A stretch of DNA of 64,000 nucleotides, from positions 1,116,001 through 1,180,000 of the forward strand of contig NZ_LVJW01000006.1 in assembly GCF_001708965.1 (NCBI RefSeq), in the 5' to 3' direction. How positions within the stretch are numbered: position 1 is the stretch's first letter; each line of letters starts with the position of its first letter. This stretch comes from Candidatus Thiodiazotropha endoloripes. Lineage in GTDB: Bacteria; Pseudomonadota; Gammaproteobacteria; Chromatiales; Chromatiaceae. Made by a program: the position numbers and the translations under genes. Positions 39,565 through 47,755 of this stretch are shown here, in pieces. The notes under the pieces are model-generated. The model was not told the origin of the DNA. It saw only the letters and a program-made list of their open reading frames with translations, and made no database searches.

Positions 39565-41721
39565 CTAGCAGGGTGAAAGGTTGGCGTAGGCCACTACCAG
39601 CCACTTGGTGCCAACCTCTTCAAAGTTGACCTGTACCCGGGCACTCTGCCCTTGTCCCTCTGCGTTCAGCACCACGCCTTCACCAAATTTAGCATGGCAT
39701 ACCCGCTGTCCCAGATTAAACCCGCACTGCTGGGTGGTTTCAAGATAGGGCGAGTCACCATAGATCGGCTGACTGCTTGCCGGCCCGGCCCGTACCTCCC
39801 GCATCAGTTCAGCGGGGATCTCGCGGATGAATCTGGAGGGCAGGGGATAACTGTCACTGCCATGCAGCCGTCGACTCTCCGCATGACTCAGATAGAGCAC
39901 CTTCATCGCCCGGGTGATGCCCACATAACAGAGTCGGCGCTCCTCTTCGAGGCGAGTGGGATCATCCGCCGACATGCTGTGCGGAAACAGCCCCTCTTCC
40001 ATGCCAACGAGAAAAACCAGTGGAAACTCCAACCCCTTGGCGGAGTGGAGGGTCATCAGTTGCACACAATCCTCATAGGGATCCCCCTGCGCCTCACCTG
40101 CTTCCAGTGCGGCGTGGGAGAGAAAAGCGTCCAACTCCTCCAGCTCATCATCCTCAGCCCATTCAAACTGACGGGTGGCATTGACCAGCTCTTCCAGGTT
40201 CTCCTTACGATCAATCCCTTTGCCGTCACGGCTCTTGGCAAAGTGGTCCGGCAGACCACTGGCGTTCAACACCTGATCCACCTTCTCGGCGAGGGTCAGA
40301 TCTCTGGTTTCGAACTTCAACTCCTCCAACAGATCGATAAACTTCTGCAGGGCAGTCGCGGCCCGCTTCGCCATAGCGCCACCCTGTACCAGCTCACGGG
40401 CGGCCTGCCAGAGAGAACAATCGAACATCCTGGCATGACTGCGCAACGCCTCCATGGTTTTTGCACCGATGCCTCGCGGTGGCATATTCACGGCCCGCTC
40501 GAAGCCGCTGTCGTCATGGAAGTTACTCAGCAGGCGCAGATAGGCCAGGGCGTCTTTGATCTCCGCCCGTTCGAAAAACCGCAATCCACCATAGACCCGA
40601 TAGGGTACCCCGGACTGGATCAACGCCTCTTCAAACAGCCGCGACTGGGCCGTGGTCCGATAGAGAATCGCCACCTCGCTACGGGCGTGGCCCTCTTCGA
40701 TGTACTGACGGATTCGCTCCACCACGAATCGGGCCTCATCGATCTCGTTGAAGGCGCCGTAGAGATTGATCGGCTCACCTTCGCAATCCTCTGTCCAGAG
40801 CTGCTTGCCGAGCCGCGAAGGATTGTTGTTGATCAGTGCATTGGCTGCATTCAGGATATTGCCGGTGGAACGGTAGTTCTGCTCCAGGCGCACCAGTTTC
40901 GCCGACTTGTAGTGGTTCTGGAAACTCTGGATATTCTCCACCCGGGCGCCACGCCAGCCATAGATCGACTGATCGTCATCGCCGACGATGAACAGATGGC
41001 TCTGCTTGCCGGCGAGCAACCTCAACCAGGCATACTGGATGGTGTTGGTGTCCTGAAACTCATCCACCAGCAGATGCTGGAATCGGTTCTGATAGTGTTG
41101 CAGCAGATCCGCCCGATCCCGCATCAGCTCATGGGCACGCAGCAGCAGTTCAGCAAAATCGACCTGGCCTCCCCGCTCGCAGGCGGACTGATACTCACTG
41201 TAGATACGTATCATCTGTCGCTGATAGGGATCCCCGCCATCATCCAGATGCTGGGCACGCAGCCCTTCATCCTTTTTCCCGTTGATAAACCACTGCACCT
41301 GCCGCGGCGGCCAGCGCGCCTCATCCAGATCGAGACTCTTCAGCAGACGCTTGATCAGCCGAAACTGATCATCCGAGTCGAGGATCTGGAAATTCTGCGG
41401 CAAGCCCGCCTCCTTCCAGTGACCGCGCAGCAGTCGATGGGCAAGACCGTGAAATGTGCCGACCCACATACCGCCGATGGGTTGACCAAGCAGCTCTTCG
41501 ATACGATTACGCATCTCCTTGGCTGCCTTGTTGGTAAAGGTGACCGCCATGATCGACCAGGGGGTGACCTGTTCTACGCTCAGCAGCCAGGCAATCCGGT
41601 GGACCAGCACCCGGGTTTTGCCGCTGCCGGCGCCAGCCAGCACCAACAGACTGCCTACCGGGGCAGTTACCGCTTCCCGCTGTGCATCATTGAGAGGATC
41701 GAGTATGGGTGAGACATCCAT
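39565..41721 (-). CDS. uvrD: DNA helicase II
   Basis: 718 residues, usual length. A superfamily 1 helicase: Walker A AGAGSGKT near 29-36, Walker B/Gln motif DEFQDTN, motif III DDDQSIYGWRGA, and motif VI VGITRAMK. It unwinds DNA in nucleotide excision and mismatch repair. The C-terminal tail (about 660-718) has the Tudor-like GQRVCHAKFGEGVVL segment that in UvrD/PcrA contacts RNA polymerase. Divergent from glk. Confidence 0.95.
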   Translation of the reverse strand: MDVSPILDPLNDAQREAVTAPVGSLLVLAGAGSGKTRVLVHRIAWLLSVEQVTPWSIMAVTFTNKAAKEMRNRIEELLGQPIGGMWVGTFHGLAHRLLRGHWKEAGLPQNFQILDSDDQFRLIKRLLKSLDLDEARWPPRQVQWFINGKKDEGLRAQHLDDGGDPYQRQMIRIYSEYQSACERGGQVDFAELLLRAHELMRDRADLLQHYQNRFQHLLVDEFQDTNTIQYAWLRLLAGKQSHLFIVGDDDQSIYGWRGARVENIQSFQNHYKSAKLVRLEQNYRSTGNILNAANALINNNPSRLGKQLWTEDCEGEPINLYGAFNEIDEARFVVERIRQYIEEGHARSEVAILYRTTAQSRLFEEALIQSGVPYRVYGGLRFFERAEIKDALAYLRLLSNFHDDSGFERAVNMPPRGIGAKTMEALRSHARMFDCSLWQAARELVQGGAMAKRAATALQKFIDLLEELKFETRDLTLAEKVDQVLNASGLPDHFAKSRDGKGIDRKENLEELVNATRQFEWAEDDELEELDAFLSHAALEAGEAQGDPYEDCVQLMTLHSAKGLEFPLVFLVGMEEGLFPHSMSADDPTRLEEERRLCYVGITRAMKVLYLSHAESRRLHGSDSYPLPSRFIREIPAELMREVRAGPASSQPIYGDSPYLETTQQCGFNLGQRVCHAKFGEGVVLNAEGQGQSARVQVNFEEVGTKWLVVAYANLSPC

Positions 41722-41769
41722 CCGGGTATGATACGCACCTAAGTAGCTTATTTTCCAGTGAGGTTATAG

Positions 41770-42756
41770 ATGCAGATATTGGCAGGCGATATCGGTGGAA
41801 CCAATACACGACTGGCGCTGTTCGACACCACAGGCGCCAGGCCAGAGCAAGCGATCATCGAAGCCAGCTATCCGAGCCCGGCCCATCCGACCATCGAATC
41901 GATTCTCAAACAGTTTCTCGATCAGCACAACCTCAAACAGATCGAGCGTGCCTGTTTCGGACTGGCCGGACCGGTCATCGATCAGGTCTGCGAAACGACC
42001 AACCTGCCCTGGCTGGTCTCCGCCCAGTCGGTGAAACAGCAGTTCGGTTTTGATCAGGTCTGGTTGCTGAATGACCTGGAGGCCAATGCCTGGGGTATCG
42101 ACACCCTCCATGAGTCCGATATCTACAGCCTCAATGCCGGGGCCGTGAATGCCTCCGGCAATCGCTCGATCATCTCTGCCGGCACCGGCCTTGGAGAAGC
42201 CGGGCTCTATTGGGATGGCAATCAATACCAACCCTTCCCCTCGGAAGGCGGGCACGCGGATTTCAGTGCCAACTCCTCACTGGAGTATGCACTCTATGAA
42301 AGCCTTGCGGAGCAGTATGGTCATGTCAGCTGGGAGCGCCTTGTCTCCGGACCCGGAATAGAGAGCATCTACGCCTTTCTACGTCAATATCGATCGGCCA
42401 CAACACCGGATTGGCTGCAACAGCAGATCAACCAGATCGGTGTGGCACCAGCGGTATCCCGGGCCGCCATCGATAAAACAGATCCAATCGCAGCAGAAAC
42501 CATGGCGCTGTTCATCGAACTCTATGGTCGTGAGGCGAGTAATCATGCCTTGAAGATCATGGCTACCGGGGGCGTCTATCTGGGTGGCGGTATTGCACCT
42601 CAGATAATGCCGCTATTGAATGAGGGTCAGTTCATGCAGGCTTTTCTCGCCAAAGGCCGTATGCAGCACATCGTCACGGCAATGCCGGTAAGGGTCATCC
42701 TGAATGATAAGACGGCCCTGATGGGTGCGGCCCACTTTGCCGCTCTGCAGGATTGA
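41770..42756 (+). CDS. glk: Glucokinase
   Basis: 328 residues. The phosphate-binding GDIGGTNTRLALF is at 6-18, the sugar-binding NDLEANAWG and the EGGHADFSAN region with the active-site acids are present, and GTGLGEAG and GPGIESIYAFL complete the group A glucokinase pattern. It phosphorylates glucose with ATP. Alone on the plus strand, convergent with the peroxidase gene. Confidence 0.93.
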   Translation: MQILAGDIGGTNTRLALFDTTGARPEQAIIEASYPSPAHPTIESILKQFLDQHNLKQIERACFGLAGPVIDQVCETTNLPWLVSAQSVKQQFGFDQVWLLNDLEANAWGIDTLHESDIYSLNAGAVNASGNRSIISAGTGLGEAGLYWDGNQYQPFPSEGGHADFSANSSLEYALYESLAEQYGHVSWERLVSGPGIESIYAFLRQYRSATTPDWLQQQINQIGVAPAVSRAAIDKTDPIAAETMALFIELYGREASNHALKIMATGGVYLGGGIAPQIMPLLNEGQFMQAFLAKGRMQHIVTAMPVRVILNDKTALMGAAHFAALQD

Positions 42757-42775
42757 TCACCCCGGAATGAACCAC

Positions 42776-42825
42776 GCACCCGGAAGGGTGCATGGCGTGT
42801 AGCTGCAGGTTCAGTTTGAACCTGC
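42776..42825. terminator. Two hairpins between convergent glk and peroxidase genes
   Basis: GCACCC-GGAA-GGGTGC (42776-42791) and GCAGGTTCA-GTT-TGAACCTGC (42805-42825) are perfect stems with short loops, 14 nt apart. They fill the 82-nt gap between the two stop codons, so they probably end both transcripts. Neither has a long U-tract. Confidence 0.55.
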
Positions 42826-42838
42826 CGGCGACGGTCCT

Positions 42839-43828
42839 TTAATCAAAAGGCTTCGGTGCCGGAGTATTGTCTGTTGAAGGTGGCAGAATCGGCATCATGA
42901 AGGATGGCTGATCCCCGGTCAGGGTCTTGAGAAAGGCCACGATCTGCCCGTTCTCCTCATCTGTGAACTTGCGCCCCAGTTGCAGCCTGCCCATCACATC
43001 GACGGCTTCGGTCAGGGTTTGGGCTTCACCATCATGGAAGTAGGGGTAGGTCATCTCCACATTTCTCAAAGTGGGTACTTTGAATTTGAAGCGGTCCGCA
43101 TCCTTGCCGGTCACCGCACTCAGACCTTCCGCCTTGCTATCGGTCTTATAGGCCTCGACCAGACCCATCTTCTGAAAAGAGTTGCCACCGACCGCTTCAC
43201 CGTTATGGCAGGCGGTACAGCCGCTCTCCTTGAACAGCTTGTAGCCTTTCAGCTCCTCACCACTCAGGGCAGCCTTGTCACCCAGCAACCACTTGTCAAA
43301 ATCCGAGTTGGGGGTCACCAGGGTCTTCTCAAACTCGGCAATCGCCTGGGTCACCTCATCGATGGTGATTTTATCCACACCAAATACCTTCTTGAACTCC
43401 ATCACGTATTCGGGGATCGATTCCAGCACTTCAACCGCCAGGGTATGGCTTGCGGCCATCTCGCCCGGATTGGCGATCGGACCACCGGCTTGTGCTTTCA
43501 GGTCTGCAGCCCGGCCATCCCAGAACTGAGCCACATTCAGGCTGGAGTTCAGGACGGTAGGCGCGTTGATCGGACCCTGCTGCCAATTATGACCGATCGA
43601 GGTTTTAAGGTTATCGGTGCCCCCCATGCTCAGGTTGTGGCATGAATTACACGAAATAAAGCCGGATTTGGAGAGACGAGGGTCAAAATAGAGTTTCTTA
43701 CCCAACTCAACCTGCCCCAGATTAATGCTCTGAACAGGTTTAATCGGTTTGATGGGTTCTTCCGCTGCCATAGCCTGGCCTGAAATACCTAGCAGCACTG
43801 TTGCGATCAGAGAAATTTTAAAGTTCAT
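42839..43828 (-). CDS. Di-haem cytochrome c peroxidase
   Basis: 329 residues with a signal peptide (cleaved about 22), periplasmic. Two haem sites are present: CNSCH (60-64) and CTACH near 208. It reduces hydrogen peroxide with electrons from small cytochromes c; MauG-type proteins are less likely because length and layout fit classical CcpA. The promoter region carries an FNR-like box and an overlapping Irr-like palindrome (see separate entries), so expression is probably low-oxygen induced and repressed by the adjacent Fur-family regulator. Confidence 0.92.
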   Translation of the reverse strand: MNFKISLIATVLLGISGQAMAAEEPIKPIKPVQSINLGQVELGKKLYFDPRLSKSGFISCNSCHNLSMGGTDNLKTSIGHNWQQGPINAPTVLNSSLNVAQFWDGRAADLKAQAGGPIANPGEMAASHTLAVEVLESIPEYVMEFKKVFGVDKITIDEVTQAIAEFEKTLVTPNSDFDKWLLGDKAALSGEELKGYKLFKESGCTACHNGEAVGGNSFQKMGLVEAYKTDSKAEGLSAVTGKDADRFKFKVPTLRNVEMTYPYFHDGEAQTLTEAVDVMGRLQLGRKFTDEENGQIVAFLKTLTGDQPSFMMPILPPSTDNTPAPKPFD

Positions 43829-44023
43829 GTCCTTTACCTGTAAGTTTCTCGAAGACTGGAACCATCCTCATGGAATAACTGACTTAATCCGCCTGCTGCT
43901 CAACTCGGGCAGCTGCAGGCCATTTGGGAACACATTCGCTTTAATTATTTTCGACTTGTATGGACTGTTTAGTTGAGACCGACTCCGGCCAACCACAAAA
44001 ACCACACAAGGTGGAGGTGAATA

Positions 44024-44038
44024 TTAGAATTAGTCTAA
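44024..44038 (-). promoter_or_regulatory. Irr/Fur-family operator at the peroxidase promoter
   Basis: TTAGAA-TTA-GTCTAA, a 15-bp palindrome with one mismatch, is the same motif as the one before rubrerythrin. Given the FNR-type promoter alongside, it would cover about -24 to -10, a repressor position. Resembles the alphaproteobacterial Irr box by memory. Confidence 0.6.
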
Positions 44039-44046
44039 ATTTAAAG

Positions 44047-44064
44047 CATTGACATAGGTCAATG
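44047..44064 (-). promoter_or_regulatory. FNR/CRP-type box of the peroxidase promoter
   Basis: CATTGAC-ATAG-GTCAATG is a perfect dyad containing TTGAC-N4-GTCAA, close to the FNR/ANR consensus TTGAT-N4-ATCAA. On the minus strand a TAATAT -10 box falls exactly where a class II promoter (box at -41.5) needs it, giving a start near 44014. Confidence 0.65.
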
Positions 44065-44129
44065 TTTCCAACTCAGTGAAAAGCGCAATTCACTGATCTG
44101 TCAAAAGAGGCTGGAAAGGGGCTAATCGC

Positions 44130-44564
44130 TCAGGGCTTGATGTTTTTAACCCGCACCACCAGATCGACAACATCCATGGATGTGCCTTCCGGCAGATCCT
44201 GTGCGATGAAGTGGGGTGCCAAACGATCTTTGATATCGATCAGGTCACCGGTATCCACATTGTAGAAGTGGTGGTGATGGCTGTTGTTTGAATCGTAGAA
44301 GGTACGCGAGGCATCGATAAAGATCTCCCTCACCAATCCCTTCCGGGCGAACAGTCCCAGGGTGTTGTAGACCGTCGCTTTTGATACCCGGCTGCCAGTC
44401 TGCTTGACCAGATCGAAGAGCTGATCCGCAGTGACATGCTGGTTACGCTCGAACAAGACATCCGCAATGATACGCCGCTGTTTGGTCAGATTGACCCCAT
44501 GAGCGATCATCATTTGCGTGATGTTTCGCTTTTGCGGAGGCTGTTGTTGTTCGTTCAAATTCAT
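44130..44564 (-). CDS. Fur-family regulator, Irr/PerR-like, cysteine-free
   Basis: 144 residues. A winged-helix DNA-binding domain has the recognition helix SKATVYNTLG (61-70). Four histidines at 96-99 (HHHHF) and a DTGDLIDI loop are the metal or haem-sensing region. There is no cysteine at all, so the CxxC structural zinc of Fur, Zur and PerR is missing, as in Irr-type members. It is divergent from rubrerythrin, with a palindromic site in between. The likely role is a peroxide-, haem- or iron-responsive repressor of rubrerythrin and cytochrome c peroxidase. Its 3' end is 300 nt from the peroxidase gene. Confidence 0.85.
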   Translation of the reverse strand: MNLNEQQQPPQKRNITQMMIAHGVNLTKQRRIIADVLFERNQHVTADQLFDLVKQTGSRVSKATVYNTLGLFARKGLVREIFIDASRTFYDSNNSHHHHFYNVDTGDLIDIKDRLAPHFIAQDLPEGTSMDVVDLVVRVKNIKP

Positions 44565-44750
44565 CCGCTGAGTATAAATTCAAACGGCTGATAATTCTAC
44601 AGCCGCATATTATTAACATGTTTTACATAGGGTTATATTCTGCGCTGACCCATAGGCCAGAATCCAGTAAGCGCGTTCCATCTCAAAACAATTTCGTATT
44701 AGGCAAAAACTATCATTGCCATTGAAAAGACCATTCGCTTCCAATTATTT

Positions 44751-44765
44751 TTAGAACTATTCTAA
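44751..44765 (+). promoter_or_regulatory. Irr/Fur-family operator upstream of rubrerythrin
   Basis: TTAGAA-CTA-TTCTAA, a perfect 6+3+6 palindrome, 68 nt before the rubrerythrin ATG. A possible -35 TTGCCA lies at 44716-44721, so the palindrome would sit near the transcription start. Shared with the peroxidase promoter. Confidence 0.65.
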
Positions 44766-44833
44766 GCATCAGCGAAGAGCCTGCAGGGCTCAACGTGCAA
44801 TTCCACAATAACCATCATTTCGGAGAACCAGAT

Positions 44834-45250
44834 ATGGAACTCAAAGGTAGTAATACAGAGCAAAACCTGAAAGACGCTTTTGCCGGAGAATCCCAAGCCA
44901 ATCGTCGCTACCTCTACTTCGCTGCAAAAGCCGATGTAGAGGGTTACAACGATGTAGCAGCCCTGTTTCGTTCCACCGCTGAAGGTGAAACCGGCCATGC
45001 CCATGGTCATCTTGAGTATCTGGAGCAGTGTGGCGATCCTGCAACCGGTCTGCCCATCGGCCCTACTGGCGATAACCTGAAGGCCGCAGTCGCAGGTGAA
45101 ACCCACGAATACACTGACATGTATCCAGGCATGGCCAAAACTGCCCGTGATGAGGGTTTCGATGAAGTCGCAGACTGGTTCGAGACTCTGGCCAAGGCCG
45201 AGCGTTCTCATGCCAACCGTTACCAGAAAGCTCTGGACGAGCTGGACTAA
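44834..45250 (+). CDS. Rubrerythrin (di-iron domain only)
   Basis: 138 residues from the ATG at 44834, with GGAG upstream. The four-helix di-iron domain has both ExxH sets: EGETGHAH near 54-61 and AERSH near 125-129. It reduces hydrogen peroxide. The C-terminal rubredoxin domain of classical rubrerythrin is absent, so electrons must come from another protein. The Fe-S protein encoded 80 nt downstream is an obvious candidate, by inference. First gene of the rbr-FeS-sORF-DUF3501 cluster. Confidence 0.92.
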   Translation: MELKGSNTEQNLKDAFAGESQANRRYLYFAAKADVEGYNDVAALFRSTAEGETGHAHGHLEYLEQCGDPATGLPIGPTGDNLKAAVAGETHEYTDMYPGMAKTARDEGFDEVADWFETLAKAERSHANRYQKALDELD

Positions 45251-45282
45251 GCACCAGATCAGGCACGGGCAACGCCCGATTC

Positions 45283-45304
45283 GGCGGCCTCGCATGGGGC
45301 CGCC
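45283..45304 (+). repeat. GC-rich hairpin between rubrerythrin and Fe-S genes
   Basis: GGCGGCC (45283-45289) and GGCCGCC (45298-45304) form a 7-bp stem with an 8-nt loop in the 80-nt gap. With no U-tract it is more likely a partial terminator or mRNA-stability element, making rubrerythrin more abundant than the genes behind it. Confidence 0.4.
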
Positions 45305-45330
45305 CAGCCTCAAAGCAGGAGTAGATACCC

Positions 45331-46674
45331 ATGGCAGCACCGACCGGTCAACGAGAAGGTAATCTGGAAGCCCCGACCCGGCATCCCATCGACTGGAAAA
45401 ATCCCGAATACTATAACGAACAGAGCCTAATGGAGGAGCTGGAACGGGTCTTCGATCTGTGCCATGGATGTCGACGCTGCGTCAGCCTATGTCAAAGCTT
45501 TCCCAGCCTGTTCGATCTGGTGGATGAATCGGAAACCATGGAGGTGGATGGTGTTGCCAAAGAGGATTACTGGCAGGTGGTGGATCACTGCTACCTGTGT
45601 GACCTCTGTTACATGACCAAATGTCCCTATGTGCCGCCTCACGAATGGAACATCGACTTTCCCCACCTAATGCTGCGAGCGAAAGCGGTGAAGTACAAAA
45701 AGGGCGACGTCAAACTGCGCGACCGACTACTCACCAGCACCGACAACCTGGGCAAACTGGCCGGCATTCCGGTTGTCTCCGGCGTGGTCAACCAATTCAA
45801 CAAAGCCAAGAATTTCCGTGAAATCCTGGATCACGCACTGGGCGTCCACCCCGAAGCGAAACTCCCAGAATTTCACAGCAAGCCACTACGTAAACGCCTG
45901 GCCGGAAAAGTTGCCATCGATGCTCAGGGCACCCCGGCGGGAACCACCAAAGGCAAAGTCGCCCTGTTCGGTACCTGTTACGGCAACTACAACGAACCCC
46001 ACGTGGGTGAGGACCTGGTGGCGGTATTCGAACACAACGACATTCCGGTAACCCTGGCGGAAAAAGAGCAGTGTTGCGGCATGCCCAAGCTCGAATTGGG
46101 CAATCTGGACGCGGTAGAGGCCGCCAAGGATGCGAATATTCCGGTACTGGCCAAACTGGTGGATCAGGGTTGGGATATCGTCGCACCGGTACCTTCCTGT
46201 GCACTGATGTTCAAACAGGAGCTGCCGCTGCTGTTTCCCGATGATCCTGCGGTCAAAAAAGTCGCCGATGCGGTTTTCGACATCTTCGAGTATCTGATGA
46301 TCAGACACAAATCGCAGCTATTGAAAACTGACTTCAAACAGGGCCTCGGCAAGGTGGCCTACCATGCCGCCTGCCACCAGCGGGTGCAGAATGTGGGAGC
46401 CAAGACAAAAGAGGTGCTTAGCCTGATCCCTGATACCCAGGTCACAGCCATCGAACGCTGTTCCGGCCATGATGGCACCTATGCCGTTAAAAGCGAGTTT
46501 CACAAACACGCCATGAAGATCGGCAAGCCGGTAGTCAACCGGGTAAAACAGGCGGAAGCCGACTGTTATGGCAGTGACTGCCCGATGGCGGGACACCATA
46601 TCGAAAATGGCCTTAAAGATGGCAGAGAACCACAACATCCGATCAGCCTGATGCGTCAGGCCTATGGTCTATAG
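45331..46674 (+). CDS. Heterodisulfide-reductase-like (Fe-S)-binding protein
   Basis: 447 residues, AGGAG before the ATG. Two ferredoxin-like cluster sets lie at C44, C47, C50, C54 and C87, C90, C93, C98. Two cysteine-rich CCG-type domains follow (EQCCGMP; then ACHQ ... ERCSGHDG, where Gly-Cys replaces the usual CCG). The layout is like GlpC/HdrD electron carriers. No membrane segment, so cytoplasmic. It probably passes electrons to rubrerythrin or to a reaction involving DUF3501; the partner is unproven. Confidence 0.85.
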   Translation: MAAPTGQREGNLEAPTRHPIDWKNPEYYNEQSLMEELERVFDLCHGCRRCVSLCQSFPSLFDLVDESETMEVDGVAKEDYWQVVDHCYLCDLCYMTKCPYVPPHEWNIDFPHLMLRAKAVKYKKGDVKLRDRLLTSTDNLGKLAGIPVVSGVVNQFNKAKNFREILDHALGVHPEAKLPEFHSKPLRKRLAGKVAIDAQGTPAGTTKGKVALFGTCYGNYNEPHVGEDLVAVFEHNDIPVTLAEKEQCCGMPKLELGNLDAVEAAKDANIPVLAKLVDQGWDIVAPVPSCALMFKQELPLLFPDDPAVKKVADAVFDIFEYLMIRHKSQLLKTDFKQGLGKVAYHAACHQRVQNVGAKTKEVLSLIPDTQVTAIERCSGHDGTYAVKSEFHKHAMKIGKPVVNRVKQAEADCYGSDCPMAGHHIENGLKDGREPQHPISLMRQAYGL

Positions 46675-46698
46675 AACGAATAAAACGGAGAACAACAC

Positions 46699-46800
46699 AT
46701 GGCAAATGAAGGCTTTCGCAAGCCGCTAGATCTGCTTAGCGATGATACCCGTTTAAGGAAAATACCTTTGCACAAGATTGATTTCAGGAGCGCCTCATGA
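46699..46800 (+). CDS. 33-residue ORF coupled to DUF3501
   Basis: ATG with CGGAG 9 nt upstream, 33 codons, TGA overlapping the ATG of the next gene (ATGA at 46797-46800). The peptide starts MANEGFRKPLDLL and is charged and soluble, with no cysteine. The ribosome site and exact coupling argue that it is translated, either as a small protein of the cluster or as a leader that couples DUF3501 translation. Confidence 0.6.
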   Translation: MANEGFRKPLDLLSDDTRLRKIPLHKIDFRSAS

Positions 46801-47381
46801 CCCAGCTTTCCCATGAAGACCTCTACAGCCTTGAAGAGTATTCCCGTATTCGCCAGGAGTTCAGGACCCGCGTCATAGACCACAAAAAAAGCCGTAGATT
46901 ACCGATCGGACCTCACGCCGCGCTCTATTTCGAGGATGAGCTGACGATGCAGTATCAGATTCAGGAGATGTTGCGCATCGAGCGTATATTTGAACACGAT
47001 GGCATCCAGGATGAACTGGATGTCTACAATCCTCTGATCCCCGACGGCACCAACTGGAAGGCCACATTCATGATGGAGTATGACGATGTGGAAGAGCGTA
47101 AACAGGCGCTGGCAAAACTGATTGGTATCGAAAACGCTATCTGGTTTGCGGTTGAAGGCCATGAAAAGATCCGCCCGATTGCCAATGAGGATCTTGAACG
47201 CACAACGGAAGATAAAACTTCAGCTGTCCACTTCATCCGTTTCGAATTGACCGCCGCGATGATCGAGAGCCTGAAAAACGGCGCCAAGCTATCCGCCGGA
47301 ATCGATCATGCAGAGTACAACTACACGATTGACGGCTTGGACTCAGCTGTTAAAAACTCACTAATCAGTGACCTAAGCTGA
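46797..47381 (+). CDS. DUF3501 family protein
   Basis: 194 residues. The N-terminus (LYSLEEYSRIRQEFRTRVIDHKK) and the glycine-poor mixed alpha/beta body match the DUF3501 family, which is often found beside rubrerythrin and this Fe-S protein. No catalytic motif or membrane helix. The function is unknown; cluster membership suggests peroxide detoxification or electron supply. It overlaps the 33-codon ORF by 4 nt. Confidence 0.85.
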   Translation: MTQLSHEDLYSLEEYSRIRQEFRTRVIDHKKSRRLPIGPHAALYFEDELTMQYQIQEMLRIERIFEHDGIQDELDVYNPLIPDGTNWKATFMMEYDDVEERKQALAKLIGIENAIWFAVEGHEKIRPIANEDLERTTEDKTSAVHFIRFELTAAMIESLKNGAKLSAGIDHAEYNYTIDGLDSAVKNSLISDLS

Positions 47382-47755
47382 TCAAATAGCTCGGCGACTC
47401 AATATGTCTGCCCATCGGTAGTGCTTCAGATTATCGATGGGCCGCTCCTGCATAAAGGGTGCAGAATCGTCATAAATCGTCAAATTAAGACCTCAAGGCT
47501 CAACGTACTATCAGTTCTGAGTTATCCTCACCCATCAACGAAGCTGAGTTTGCTATCGTAAAGCCGATGATTGACAGGCCAGGATCGGGACTTAAATCAT
47601 CGCTTCAACCAATGCTTGGTTGACGGATCAGACAAAGCCTCGAATAATCGGTGCTTAGTGCTTTGTCTCACTGAGAGGGGATGGCTTTTCGGGAGACCGC
47701 ACCAAGCGCACCATAAATATCCACAGTTGCCGGTTCAAACAGAAGGAATAACATC
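47382..47755. other. Gap after DUF3501
   Basis: 374 nt, no gene seen. Contains GCCCATCG/CGATGGGC (47410-47442, 8-bp stem, 17-nt loop), probably ending the rubrerythrin operon. Also a perfect dyad TCAACCAA-TGC-TTGGTTGA (47605-47623) ahead of the lipoprotein pair. The 17-mer at 47392-47408 recurs once, with one change, at 33584-33600. Confidence 0.5.

Noticed and set aside
39652-41712. 686-codon plus-strand frame opposite uvrD
   Set aside because: Antisense shadow; uvrD motifs occupy the other strand along the whole length.
44630-44750. Search for a second regulator box directly at the Fur-family gene start
   Set aside because: Only partial half-sites were visible, so autoregulation is not claimed.
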